The notes under the pieces are model-generated. The model made no database searches and was not told the origin of the DNA. It saw nothing but the letters and a program-made list of their open reading frames with translations. A stretch of 64,000 bases of DNA from Caballeronia sp. TF1N1 (GTDB lineage: Bacteria > Pseudomonadota > Gammaproteobacteria > Burkholderiales > Burkholderiaceae), in assembly GCF_022878925.1 (NCBI RefSeq), contig NZ_CP084629.1, positions 372,001 to 436,000 on the forward strand, given 5' to 3'. Each line of letters opens with the position of its first letter. Positions within the stretch are counted from its first letter, which is position 1. This document shows positions 18,665 through 26,631 of the stretch, piece after piece. The position numbers and the translations under genes were made by a program.

Positions 18665-19701
18665 GCGCGCTTCCCGAACTCGTGCCGGGCGCGGCGCTGT
18701 CCAGAACCAGCCTGGCAGGCGCGGACCTCGCCGGGCGCGACCTAAGCGGCTGTCTGCTGGAGGGCGTCGATTTGCGCGGCGCCGACCTTTCGCGCACGAA
18801 GCTGAATGGGGCGCGCATCCGCCAATGCGATCTTTCGGGTGCGAATCTGAATGCCAGCGTTCTCGATGGTTCCCAATGGCACAACACGCAAGTTGCCGGT
18901 GCGCGTCTGCGTGAGACGCAAGCCACACGGGTGTTCTTTACGCGTGTCGGCTTCGGACGCACCGACTTTACGAGCGCGCAAATCGAGCGCGCGATGTTCG
19001 ACGGCTGCGATTTGAGCGCCGCGACCTTCGCCGGGGCTCGCGTCTATCGCAGCGATGCGCTTGCCTGCAAGTTCGACGGCGCCGACTTCACCGACGCCGA
19101 TCTCACGCGCTTTACGGCCCGCGACGCCGCGCTCGCGCGGGTAACGTTCTTGCGCACTGAACTCGTACAAGCTTTCTTTCTGAACGGCGATCTTGCCGGC
19201 CAGCGCTTCGACCAATGCAACCTCCATCAGTGCCAGTTCACGAATGCGAACCTTTCCGGCTCCGATTTCACCGGTGCAGAGCTCGTGCAGACGCGTTTTG
19301 ATCGCGCGAAGCTCAACGCGGCGCGCTTTGCGGGCGCATCCGGCCGATACGCGCGCTTTGCGCAAGCCGACTTGTCCGGTGCCGATCTGACCGATGCCGA
19401 ATTCGTCGTGGCCGATTTCAGCGGCGCGACGCTGACCGGGTCGCGCTGCGACGGCGCGAGTTGGACGCAGGCGGTCTTCACGCGCGCCATCTGGCAACGT
19501 TCGACGTTGACGGCGGCACGCTTCACGGACTGCGATCTGTCACACGTCGATCTGACGGAATCCGATTGCGCACGCGCGGATTTCGGCAATGCCGACTTCC
19601 ATGCGCTGATCGACTCGCGTACGCATTGGGCGGGCGCGTCGCGCAACCACACACGTCCCACCGATCCGGTTCGGCTGCGCGCCGAAACCTGGGGTGTTTG
19701 A
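18661..19701 (+). CDS. Pentapeptide-repeat protein, T6SS cassette
   Basis: This 346-residue protein is made almost entirely of pentapeptide repeats (ADLAGRDLSG, ADLSRTKLNG, ADFTDADLTR and so on), so it is predicted to be one continuous quadrilateral beta-helix. It is coupled to the DUF2169 fusion gene by ATGA overlap and resembles its C-terminal half, suggesting an ancestral duplication. Pentapeptide proteins of this cassette type are common next to VgrG and PAAR-like genes, but their role (cargo scaffold or spike-stack element) is not established. There is no signal peptide. Confidence 0.85.
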   Translation: MSALPELVPGAALSRTSLAGADLAGRDLSGCLLEGVDLRGADLSRTKLNGARIRQCDLSGANLNASVLDGSQWHNTQVAGARLRETQATRVFFTRVGFGRTDFTSAQIERAMFDGCDLSAATFAGARVYRSDALACKFDGADFTDADLTRFTARDAALARVTFLRTELVQAFFLNGDLAGQRFDQCNLHQCQFTNANLSGSDFTGAELVQTRFDRAKLNAARFAGASGRYARFAQADLSGADLTDAEFVVADFSGATLTGSRCDGASWTQAVFTRAIWQRSTLTAARFTDCDLSHVDLTESDCARADFGNADFHALIDSRTHWAGASRNHTRPTDPVRLRAETWGV

Positions 19702-19724
19702 CTTCTACTGTCTTGGAGCACGAC

Positions 19725-20426
19725 ATGGATACGCTGCCACTTACCCCTAACGACGTTCCCGCCGGCTGCGCGCCAGCAGTCAGCACGACCCTGCGTGCCG
19801 CCACGGTGACCGGTCGCGCAGGACCATGGTTTTTGCTCGACAGTCCCGCCGAGCGTGCCTTGCAGGCTCAAAGCTGTCTGCTCGAACCGCAAGCGGGCGA
19901 TCTCGTCCTCGTCTGCGGCGCGTTGCCCGCACAGGCTGCAGCCGACGGCGTGACGGCAACGACCACGGTGCCGTATCTCCTCGCGGTGCTGACCCGTGCC
20001 CAACCCGACGCCGGCACCATGATGCTGCCGGGCGGCGCAAGGATCGAATCCGCCGACGGCGACTTGCGGCTTTGTGCCACGCGTATCGCGCTGAACGGCG
20101 AGGAGGCCGTCGATGCCAGCACGCGCGCGTTCTCGCTCGACGCGGTTTCGACAGCGGTCACGAGCCACCAGGCCAGCGCGCGCATAGCGTCGCTCGACGC
20201 GGGTATCGAACGTCTTACGCTAGTCGCGCGCCATTTTCTCTCGACCGTCGGACGTGCCATCTTCCGTGCAAACGACAGTTCGCGATGGATTGAGGGTAAC
20301 GACGAATTGCGTGCGGGCACGGCTCGCTGGCGCGTAAGCGGCGACGCGCACTTGCACACTCGCCACACGACCCTCGTCTCCGACGAGATGACGCGCATCG
20401 ACGGCTCGAAGATAGAACTGGGCTGA
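19725..20426 (+). CDS. DUF3540 family T6SS cassette protein
   Basis: The start at 19725 (MDTLPLTPNDV) follows TTGGAG; the frame is open back to 19461 but only inside the preceding gene. The 233-residue protein has the DUF3540 pattern: an N-terminal OB-like beta domain (QAGDLVLVC), a middle helix, and a C-terminal beta-repeat ending HLHTRHTTLVSDEMTRIDGSKIELG. DUF3540 genes are regularly found with DUF2169 and DUF4150 genes in T6SS loci, with no known activity. Its last residues resemble the end of the beta-repeat protein upstream (both close with I/K/E-L-G). Confidence 0.8.
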   Translation: MDTLPLTPNDVPAGCAPAVSTTLRAATVTGRAGPWFLLDSPAERALQAQSCLLEPQAGDLVLVCGALPAQAAADGVTATTTVPYLLAVLTRAQPDAGTMMLPGGARIESADGDLRLCATRIALNGEEAVDASTRAFSLDAVSTAVTSHQASARIASLDAGIERLTLVARHFLSTVGRAIFRANDSSRWIEGNDELRAGTARWRVSGDAHLHTRHTTLVSDEMTRIDGSKIELG

Positions 20427-20482
20427 GGCCCGGCCCCAGTCGACAAGACGCGACGAGACAATCGCACAAACGGAGGTATGCC

Positions 20483-20875
20483 GTGTTTGCAGTGACCATA
20501 GCTGCTGGCGAGATGATCGCCGAACCCGATGTCTGCCAAGTGCCGACGCCCGCTGGACCGGTACCGACGCCGTTTCCGAATATCGCCATGCCCATGATGG
20601 GCACGCCGCCGGCCGAGACCGTGCTGATCTGCGGAGCGCCCGCACTCAATCTCGGCTCAGAGATTCCGTTGACCAATGGCGATCAGGCCGGCGTGGCAGG
20701 CGGCGTGGCCTCGGGCACGATCATGGGCCCGGCGCGCTTCACCGAGGGCAGCATGAAGGTAATGGTGGCCGGCAATCCCGCCGTTCGGCTTACTTCGCCG
20801 ACGACGCAAAATCAAAGTAACGCCATCGGCGTCGTGCTGGTGCCGAGCCAGCCTACCGTGATGATCATGAGCTGA
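20483..20875 (+). CDS. DUF4150 PAAR-like spike tip protein
   Basis: This 130-residue protein starts at GTG 20483, which has CGGAGG 6 bases upstream (an ATG at 20478 is out of frame). It shows the DUF4150/PAAR-like layout: VCQVPTPAGPVPTPFPNIA, then SGTIMGPARFTEGSMKVMVAGNPAVRLTSPTTQN. Such proteins cap the VgrG trimer. There is no C-terminal extension, so no toxin is fused to the tip. It ends the plus-strand T6SS cassette. Confidence 0.88.
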   Translation: MFAVTIAAGEMIAEPDVCQVPTPAGPVPTPFPNIAMPMMGTPPAETVLICGAPALNLGSEIPLTNGDQAGVAGGVASGTIMGPARFTEGSMKVMVAGNPAVRLTSPTTQNQSNAIGVVLVPSQPTVMIMS

Positions 20876-20916
20876 CCCCACGAGCCACACCGCCTCAAGC
20901 AACCACAACAACGACC

Positions 20917-22029
20917 ATGCGCCACACCGCCCTCGCCCTTCTCCTCACCGCCTGCGCCACGCTTCCCGCCGCGGCCCAGCAACCCGCCGACGACAGCGCC
21001 GCCATCCGGCAAGTCGTCGATACCTACTTGCAGCCGCTGCTCTCGTCGCATCAGGCGGCGGGGGCGATCGTCGGCGTGTCGCTGCACGGCAAGCGTTACT
21101 ACTACGCATACGGCTCGGCCAACGACAACGGCGCGCCCTTCACGGCCGATAGCATCGTCGAGATCGGCTCGTGCACGAAAGTCTTCACGACCACGCTCTT
21201 CGCGCTCGCCATCGGCCGGCATCAGATCGCGCCGGATTCGTCGATACAGCGCTACATGCCCAACGGCGTCACGCTGCAAAGCGCCGCGCAGAACGTCACG
21301 CCGATGCAGCTCGCCGACTTCACTTCCGGCATGCCCGACAATCCACCCGACGCACCGCGCAATCTGCGTTATCGCGGTATCGACCACTACACATCGGCGG
21401 ATTTCTTTCGCTGGGTATCGTCGTGGTCGCCGGACGGTCCCCTGCCACGTCCCTACATGTATTCGAACGCAGGCGTCGGCGTGCTCGGCGTGACGCTCGT
21501 GCAGGCAACGGGGCGCGCGTGGGCCGATCAGCTATCGACGGACATCCTGCAACCGCTTGGCATGACGAGTTCGTTCTCGGGACCAGTCGACGTGCCAGGG
21601 CGCACGGCCGAAGGGCATCTTCGAGACGGGCAGCGCGCGCCGCAATGGCCGCTCTTCGCGTGGTACGCGGCAGGTGCCATGCGCTCCACCGCCGCCGACA
21701 TGTTGCGCTTCGGCGAGGCCAATCTCGGACACGGTGAAATAGACGGACGTCCGGTGCCCGCCGAACTGATCTCGGCGATGCACGCGGCTCAAGCGCCGCG
21801 CTACACGTTGCCGAACGGCATCGCGCAGCAAGGCATGGCGTGGGTCACGAACAACGGCAACGGCTCGCCCGGCTTGCATCCGGAAATTCTGAAGAACGGT
21901 GGAACGGCGGGATTCAGCTCGGTGATTCTCGTGAATCCGCACAAAGACGCGGCGATTTTTATCGCGGTCAATCAGGGCGAGACGCCGCCCGCGCCAGTGG
22001 CGATTGCCATCGGACGGCATCTGCCTTGA
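20917..22029 (+). CDS. Secreted class C beta-lactamase-like serine hydrolase
   Basis: This 370-residue protein has a Sec signal peptide (cleavage after about AAAQQ, residue 20-22). It carries the class C/penicillin-binding triad: SCTK (Ser85, Lys88), YSN (Tyr182-Asn184), and KNGGTAG near residue 328 in the place of the KTG box. This family includes AmpC, D-Ala-D-Ala carboxypeptidases and esterases, and the substrate cannot be read from sequence. It begins 41 bases after the PAAR-like gene and ends in a clear terminator, so it may be co-transcribed with the T6SS cassette. The signal peptide argues against delivery by the T6SS itself. Confidence 0.85.
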   Translation: MRHTALALLLTACATLPAAAQQPADDSAAIRQVVDTYLQPLLSSHQAAGAIVGVSLHGKRYYYAYGSANDNGAPFTADSIVEIGSCTKVFTTTLFALAIGRHQIAPDSSIQRYMPNGVTLQSAAQNVTPMQLADFTSGMPDNPPDAPRNLRYRGIDHYTSADFFRWVSSWSPDGPLPRPYMYSNAGVGVLGVTLVQATGRAWADQLSTDILQPLGMTSSFSGPVDVPGRTAEGHLRDGQRAPQWPLFAWYAAGAMRSTAADMLRFGEANLGHGEIDGRPVPAELISAMHAAQAPRYTLPNGIAQQGMAWVTNNGNGSPGLHPEILKNGGTAGFSSVILVNPHKDAAIFIAVNQGETPPAPVAIAIGRHLP

Positions 22030-22071
22030 TGCGAAGCGCCGGAGTGGCGCATCGCATCATGCGTTTTTTTT
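22028..22071 (+). terminator. Rho-independent terminator after the serine hydrolase gene
   Basis: GATGCG pairs with CGCATC outside a GCGCC/GGCGC inner stem (loop GGAGT), followed by eight Ts at 22064-22071. It starts inside the stop codon of the hydrolase gene and closes the plus-strand block. Confidence 0.85.
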
Positions 22072-22079
22072 CGGCGCTT

Positions 22080-24176
22080 TTACTTCGGAATACCCACGCG
22101 CTCGCACGTCGGCAAGCCGTTTTTCGGCACCTGGGTGTAGTGCATGATGTAGCCGTTCGCGAGCCCTTGCTTCGAGGCAAGCACGATCTGTCCCAACTGA
22201 GTCTTCGAGGCCAGCGTGGCCTTAGTCGGCTGCTGTTCGATGATCAGATTCTTGAGATCGGGATTCGCGCGCGCCGCGTCCTGACCGATGATCCGCCGGA
22301 CATCCGACACGCTCGACCGATACCAGCCAATGAACGGGCGATACGAAGGCCCCGCATAGTGGCTGTCGATGATCATCCACGGATCGAGTTTGTCGAGCGC
22401 CTCCAGCACGTTGTCGTTCTGGAGGATGGACGCGAGATCGCCGCCAAGACGCGAACCCGGCTCGCCGATATGCGCCGGATCGTAGCGCCAGGCATCCGGT
22501 CCATTGCGCAAATCGGACCACTTCTTGCCGGTCCAGGTCACGACGTGCGTGAGGCCAATGGTGCTCGTCGGCGTAAAGGGAACCATCTTGCCTTTGACGA
22601 TCGGCGACGCGGTGATATAGAGCAAGTCGCCCGGCAGCAGATACTGCGACGTGGTGTCGAAGTTGCCGCTGTTGATATCGAGCAGAACGCCCGCTTGCTT
22701 CGGTCCCGCCCAATCAGGCGTGCTTGTTGCGCCCGCGGGCGTCATGCACGCCTGCGTGGTCACGCCGGTTTCGACTTCCGTACTGCCCGTGAGCCCCGCG
22801 AAGTTGTAGACCCAAGACGTGAAGTCCGAGCAATCCACGCCATGCCACATGACTTCAGCAGGCGTGTAAGCCGGCGTGTTCGTGGCGGTGACGCCGCTCG
22901 CCTGGATCTGCTGCGAACCGGTCGCGCTGCGTTGACCGGTGCAGGTCATGCCGTACTTTGGCGTCTTGGCGCCGCTCGCGCTCGCGGCCGCACCCGACGT
23001 GCTGCCCGCCGACGAATTGCGGTACTTCGGATCGGTTCCACCCGAATCGTCCGGCGGCAGCCAGCCCGGCACATGATGATGGCAATAATTGATGTCCTGA
23101 TCGACCCAGAAGTTTTCCACCGCCATCACGAGTTCGCGATAAAACGTGTCGGTGTCGGTGCATCCTGCAGGCGCCTTGATCGCGCCGTACTGAGCGGCGA
23201 GCGGCCCCCAGCTACTGGCGGTCAGATAGGTCGCCCAATTGGTCTTGGTAAGACCGCCGGTGAGCTTTGCCTGCACGTCGTTCTGACGGCCCGCGAAGAT
23301 CGCGGCGTTGTCCCTGAGCAAGGCGATGCGGTCGCCGCAAGTGGCCGCGCTGCCAATAGCCGTTTGCGCCGCGCCTGGCACGACCGGCGCGAACTGCGCC
23401 ATCGACGTAATGCCCGAGCGGTTGCCCGCGCTGCCCGCATAGGTCGCGGCGCCTTGCGTGATCGTGCAGTTGCCGCCCGAGGGCGCCGCGACGGTGCCGT
23501 CATCGGCGATATCGCCCGAGCCTGCGTGACAGGACGCGAGCGTATCGCCATTGGCTGCCTGTGCGACGATGTTCTGCGTGCTGGTATCGATGGAAGAACC
23601 ATCCGTCGTGCGGCTTTGCGATTCGGCGCCGAGCGCGAGACTCATCTTCGCGCCATCCGTGACCGTTCCGGTCGTGCCTGCGGTGACGAGCGTCGGCGTG
23701 GTCTGCTGGACGTCGATGTCACCCGCGAACGCGTTCACGCGCGCGACTGCGGCGTTGATGTTGTCGGCGCTAAGGCCGCCGGCCGCGCGTGCATCGGCGA
23801 CGATTGCGTTCGAATACGCCGAGACGACCATCTGCGAAGGCGCGTTGAGATACACGGCATCGATTTCGGTGGAAAGGCTCGTATTGGTGCCGGTCGCTTC
23901 TTCCTGGTAGCTGCCGCCCGTTACGCGCACGAAGAGCGGATAGTGCAGGCTGCCCTTGAGCGCGAAGGTGCCGTCGTTGTTGGTCGTGGCAGTGGCGAGC
24001 GGCTTGTCGGAGACGGTGCCGTCGGCGGCGAGTTGATACACCGCCACTGCTGCGTTCGCAACGGGACCCATGTACACGCCACCTGAAGTGGACGGCGACG
24101 AGCTGCCGCCGCCGCATGCGGCGAGAGCGAGCGAGAGCGCGGCGCTTGCCGCGACAGTAAGAAGAACGGGCTTCAC
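22080..24176 (-). CDS. Large lipoprotein with NlpC/P60-like domain
   Basis: This 698-residue protein has a lipoprotein signal (LALAACGGG) and an N-terminal carboxypeptidase-like beta domain (YMGPVANAAVAVYQL ... TNNDGTFALKG). A long Ala/Thr-rich middle follows, then a C-terminal half with NlpC/P60-type landmarks: GVDCSDFTSWVYNFAGL (Cys449), LLPGDLLYI, and GLTHVVTWTGKKW (His544); His606 in DSHYAG is another candidate. That would make it a cell-wall or peptide amidohydrolase anchored to a membrane. The NlpC/P60 call is by motif only. It converges with the serine hydrolase gene. Confidence 0.7.
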   Translation of the reverse strand: MKPVLLTVAASAALSLALAACGGGSSSPSTSGGVYMGPVANAAVAVYQLAADGTVSDKPLATATTNNDGTFALKGSLHYPLFVRVTGGSYQEEATGTNTSLSTEIDAVYLNAPSQMVVSAYSNAIVADARAAGGLSADNINAAVARVNAFAGDIDVQQTTPTLVTAGTTGTVTDGAKMSLALGAESQSRTTDGSSIDTSTQNIVAQAANGDTLASCHAGSGDIADDGTVAAPSGGNCTITQGAATYAGSAGNRSGITSMAQFAPVVPGAAQTAIGSAATCGDRIALLRDNAAIFAGRQNDVQAKLTGGLTKTNWATYLTASSWGPLAAQYGAIKAPAGCTDTDTFYRELVMAVENFWVDQDINYCHHHVPGWLPPDDSGGTDPKYRNSSAGSTSGAAASASGAKTPKYGMTCTGQRSATGSQQIQASGVTATNTPAYTPAEVMWHGVDCSDFTSWVYNFAGLTGSTEVETGVTTQACMTPAGATSTPDWAGPKQAGVLLDINSGNFDTTSQYLLPGDLLYITASPIVKGKMVPFTPTSTIGLTHVVTWTGKKWSDLRNGPDAWRYDPAHIGEPGSRLGGDLASILQNDNVLEALDKLDPWMIIDSHYAGPSYRPFIGWYRSSVSDVRRIIGQDAARANPDLKNLIIEQQPTKATLASKTQLGQIVLASKQGLANGYIMHYTQVPKNGLPTCERVGIPK

Positions 24177-24646
24177 GATAACCTTGCAGAAAGGGAACTG
24201 GGCACCACGAAGACTGGCGCGTGACTGATGCCTTTACGGCATGTCACTAGCGTAGGTGAAGGCCGTCAACGGCAAATGGCCGATAAGCCTTACAAACCAC
24301 GTCCATTTCCGAAGATTGAAGCGGTTAAGTGAAAGCGGTGCAAAGGGCGTTCGTCAATGGGCGAACGCCTGGGCGAGGGGGTTTGAACGGTGTCTCTTGC
24401 TCAAGCTGCTGGCGACGACGCATTCACAAAGCCCCAAGAAGATACGTACTCGCACCAGTTGTGTGTGAGCAATCGACGCTTCTAAATTCCTGATGATCGG
24501 CTCATCTAATCGATTGTCACATTCTGTTGTCGTGCTTTCGGAACAACTGCGCGTGTCGTAGCCTGTTCGGCTCTTCAACCCTCATGGCGTAGGAGATCGT
24601 CAGGCGTTACGGCCAGTCATCGTCCTGCGTCGCACGGAAGACTTGA
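24177..24646. other. Intergenic region upstream of the lipoprotein and vgrG remnant
   Basis: This is 470 bases with no convincing gene; the short open frames at 24256-24578 have no ribosome site or family features. It contains a perfect 8-bp hairpin (GGCGTTCG 24346-24353 with CGAACGCC 24362-24369, no T-run). An AT-richer stretch at 24450-24540 may hold the divergent promoters. Confidence 0.5.
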
Positions 24647-25840
24647 ATGGAAGCACAAGCCAAGCCCACCAGCGCACTCGCGCGCTGGATCACCGGGCGT
24701 CAATCGTACTTTCTCAAAGTCGGCGGCGCGCCCGAGACGGATAACTTATCCATTTTCTCAGTCCATGCCGTCGAGCGGCTCGGCGAGCCCTACCGCATTA
24801 CGCTCGAACTCACTGCCAAGACCGAACTCGCGCGCGCGGACTATCTCGGCAAGCGCGCCAAGTTCACGATCGAGCCGCCCGCCGATAGCGGCGAGCCGCG
24901 CATCTTCGACGGCTGCGTGACGCGCTTTACGCGGACCCGCAAGACTCGCGATTTCACTGCTTACCGCCTCATTGTCGAATCGACGCTGGCGCGTCTGAAT
25001 CTCACCCAGGCGACGCGCATCTATCAAGACATGTCCGCGCCCGAGATCGTCATTGCAATACTTGAGCGTCACCAGTTTCTGCCGCACCAATACTCGCTCA
25101 AGCTGCGCAAGTCGTTCCCCAAGCTCGCGTTTCACATGCAGTATCAGATGTCCGACTGGGCATTCCTGCATCTGGTCATGCAGCAGGCCGGACTGTTCTG
25201 CTACACGCGCACCAGCAAGTTTGGCGAGGTGGTGCAGTTTGCCGATGACGTGGATGGCTACGTTTATCGCCCAGACGTCACTGTCCCTTACCGTGAGATC
25301 TCGGGGCTTCTGTCGGCTCAAGAGGCGATCTATCAGCTCGAGGCGCATAGCCAGCAGATACCGGCATCGGTACGGGTCGCGAATTACAACCCCGCGCTCG
25401 CGTGGGAACGGCTCGCCGCCGATATCAACCTCGCGCTCGGCGATCAGACCACTTACGGCGAAACCTATACCTACGGCACTCACCACCTCGATGCGGCAAG
25501 CGCACAGTGGGAAGCGCGTTTGCGCCATGAGGCGGCGCTCTCGCAGCAAATCAGGTTCGACGGCAAAAGCACCAATCACGACCTGCATGCCGGGCTCGTG
25601 GTGCGGGTTGACGAGACGTTGCCGGACGCGCCGCATGGCTTGCTGATGACCGAGGTCATTCACGAAGCAAGCCGCGAGCGGGATTACTTCAACTCGTTCA
25701 AGGCGATTCCGTGCGACCGGCCTTATCGTCTACCGCTTGACGAAGCGAACTGGCCCAAGATCGCGGGCACGCTCTCGGCGCGCATTACCACGCGCAGTGA
25801 AACCGAGTACGCCCAGCCTCGCCCATTTTTACCCTGGTGA
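24647..25840 (+). pseudogene. 3'-truncated vgrG
   Basis: The 397-residue product matches the gp27-like part of a VgrG different from the first one (SYFLKVGGAPETDNLSIFSVHAVERLGEPYRI; YQMSDWAFLHLVMQQAGLFCY). It reaches the start of the gp5-like domain (AGTLSARITTRSETEYA) and then ends abruptly in QPRPFLPW and TGA. The OB-fold and needle are missing, so it cannot form a complete spike. The change point lies near 25815. In the next frame the sequence continues as an unrelated protein tail, which points to a deletion joining two genes. Confidence 0.8.
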
Positions 25841-25958
25841 AAATTTTCAGGCGGTTGTTGATTTAGCCCATAAGCAAAAGCCAAAGGCGACCACGGAGGA
25901 AGTGATTCAATGCCTCAATCACTATGCCGACCATGACGATTTTCTTGATCTAAGTTAG
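25815..25958 (+). pseudogene. C-terminal remnant of an unidentified gene fused to vgrG
   Basis: From about 25826 a frame one base off that of vgrG reads HFYPGENFQAVVDLAHKQ followed by a KPKATTEEVIQ and ADHDDFLDLS end and a TAG. The base composition is clearly less GC-rich than its neighbours. It looks like the last ~45 residues of a small protein, perhaps an effector or immunity protein, left after a deletion removed its 5' part together with the vgrG 3' end. The family is not recognised. Confidence 0.5.
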
Positions 25959-25965
25959 AGACAAA

Positions 25966-26226
25966 ATGACATCAATTGCTTGCATAGGCGACAGCACCAC
26001 TCACGGCGGCTGCATCATCACCGGATCAGACACGATGGACATCGACGGACGCAAAGGCGCGCGAGTGGGCGATCTCGTGTCATGTCCCGAACACGGCGTC
26101 AATCCGATCATTCAAGGCTCGGACATGCTAACCGACACCAACGGCGAACACGTTGCGCTGGATGGCCATCTCACAGCGTGCGGCAGTCGAATAATTGCCT
26201 TGGGCGATCATGGCTCGATTGATTGA
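25966..26226 (+). CDS. PAAR-domain spike tip protein
   Basis: This 86-residue protein is a single PAAR domain: ACIGDSTTHGGCIITGSD, then GRKGARVGDLVSCPEHGVNPIIQGS and HLTACGSRIIALGDHGSID, with the His/Cys positions that bind zinc. PAAR proteins sharpen the VgrG tip and carry effectors. It is intact although the vgrG before it is broken, so it could still act with another VgrG. Decayed sequence follows. Confidence 0.9.
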   Translation: MTSIACIGDSTTHGGCIITGSDTMDIDGRKGARVGDLVSCPEHGVNPIIQGSDMLTDTNGEHVALDGHLTACGSRIIALGDHGSID

Positions 26227-26631
26227 CTAGCTCTGATCGTGAGATCACGCGCTCGGGCAGGTACGAGCAGACCGGGTCGACGTGCGCAACATCAACTATT
26301 TCCGCGGGACGGTGCCGGCCGGCTGGCGGCATCGATGGAAGCCGGTGTCGAGACACGCTACGAGCGCGACCCAAAGGAACGCTCAGTGCTCGCAAGGTCG
26401 GCAAGCAGGCCCCAGAAGATTGCCACTACGACTCACGACCGCCAAGACTGCTGGAAGCCGGTAGTCTGCATCCACGACCGATAGACCAAAGCGACTTCAT
26501 GGCACCAAGTAGCGATTCTTCACGCTCATGCTAAACGGCGGAATCACGTCGAACGTATTAATTGCGATCGGGGCAAGATAACCGATTCCCCGGATCTGTC
26601 CAAACCACCGCCTGAACTGCCAAACAAAGCG
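26227..26631 (+). other. Decayed region, probable RHS-repeat debris
   Basis: These 405 bases have no intact gene. In one frame around 26300-26400 the translation reads DGAGRLAASMEAGVETRYERDPKE, similar to the RHS/YD-repeat pattern (YDxxGRLxxxxxxxxTRYEYD), and a neighbouring frame reads EDCHYDSRPPRLLEAG. An RHS effector downstream of vgrG and PAAR is the normal arrangement, so this is best explained as frameshifted remains. The reading is tentative. Confidence 0.4.

Noticed and set aside
20917..22029. Serine hydrolase as a T6SS effector
   Set aside because: It has a Sec signal peptide, which is not expected for a cytosol-loaded T6SS effector.
21840..24086. 748-residue open frame over the NlpC/P60-like lipoprotein gene
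   Set aside because: Arg-rich shadow of the minus-strand gene, which has a lipoprotein signal and conserved motifs.
24346..24369. Hairpin as a terminator
   Set aside because: Perfect 8-bp stem but no T-run and no gene ending upstream on the plus strand.
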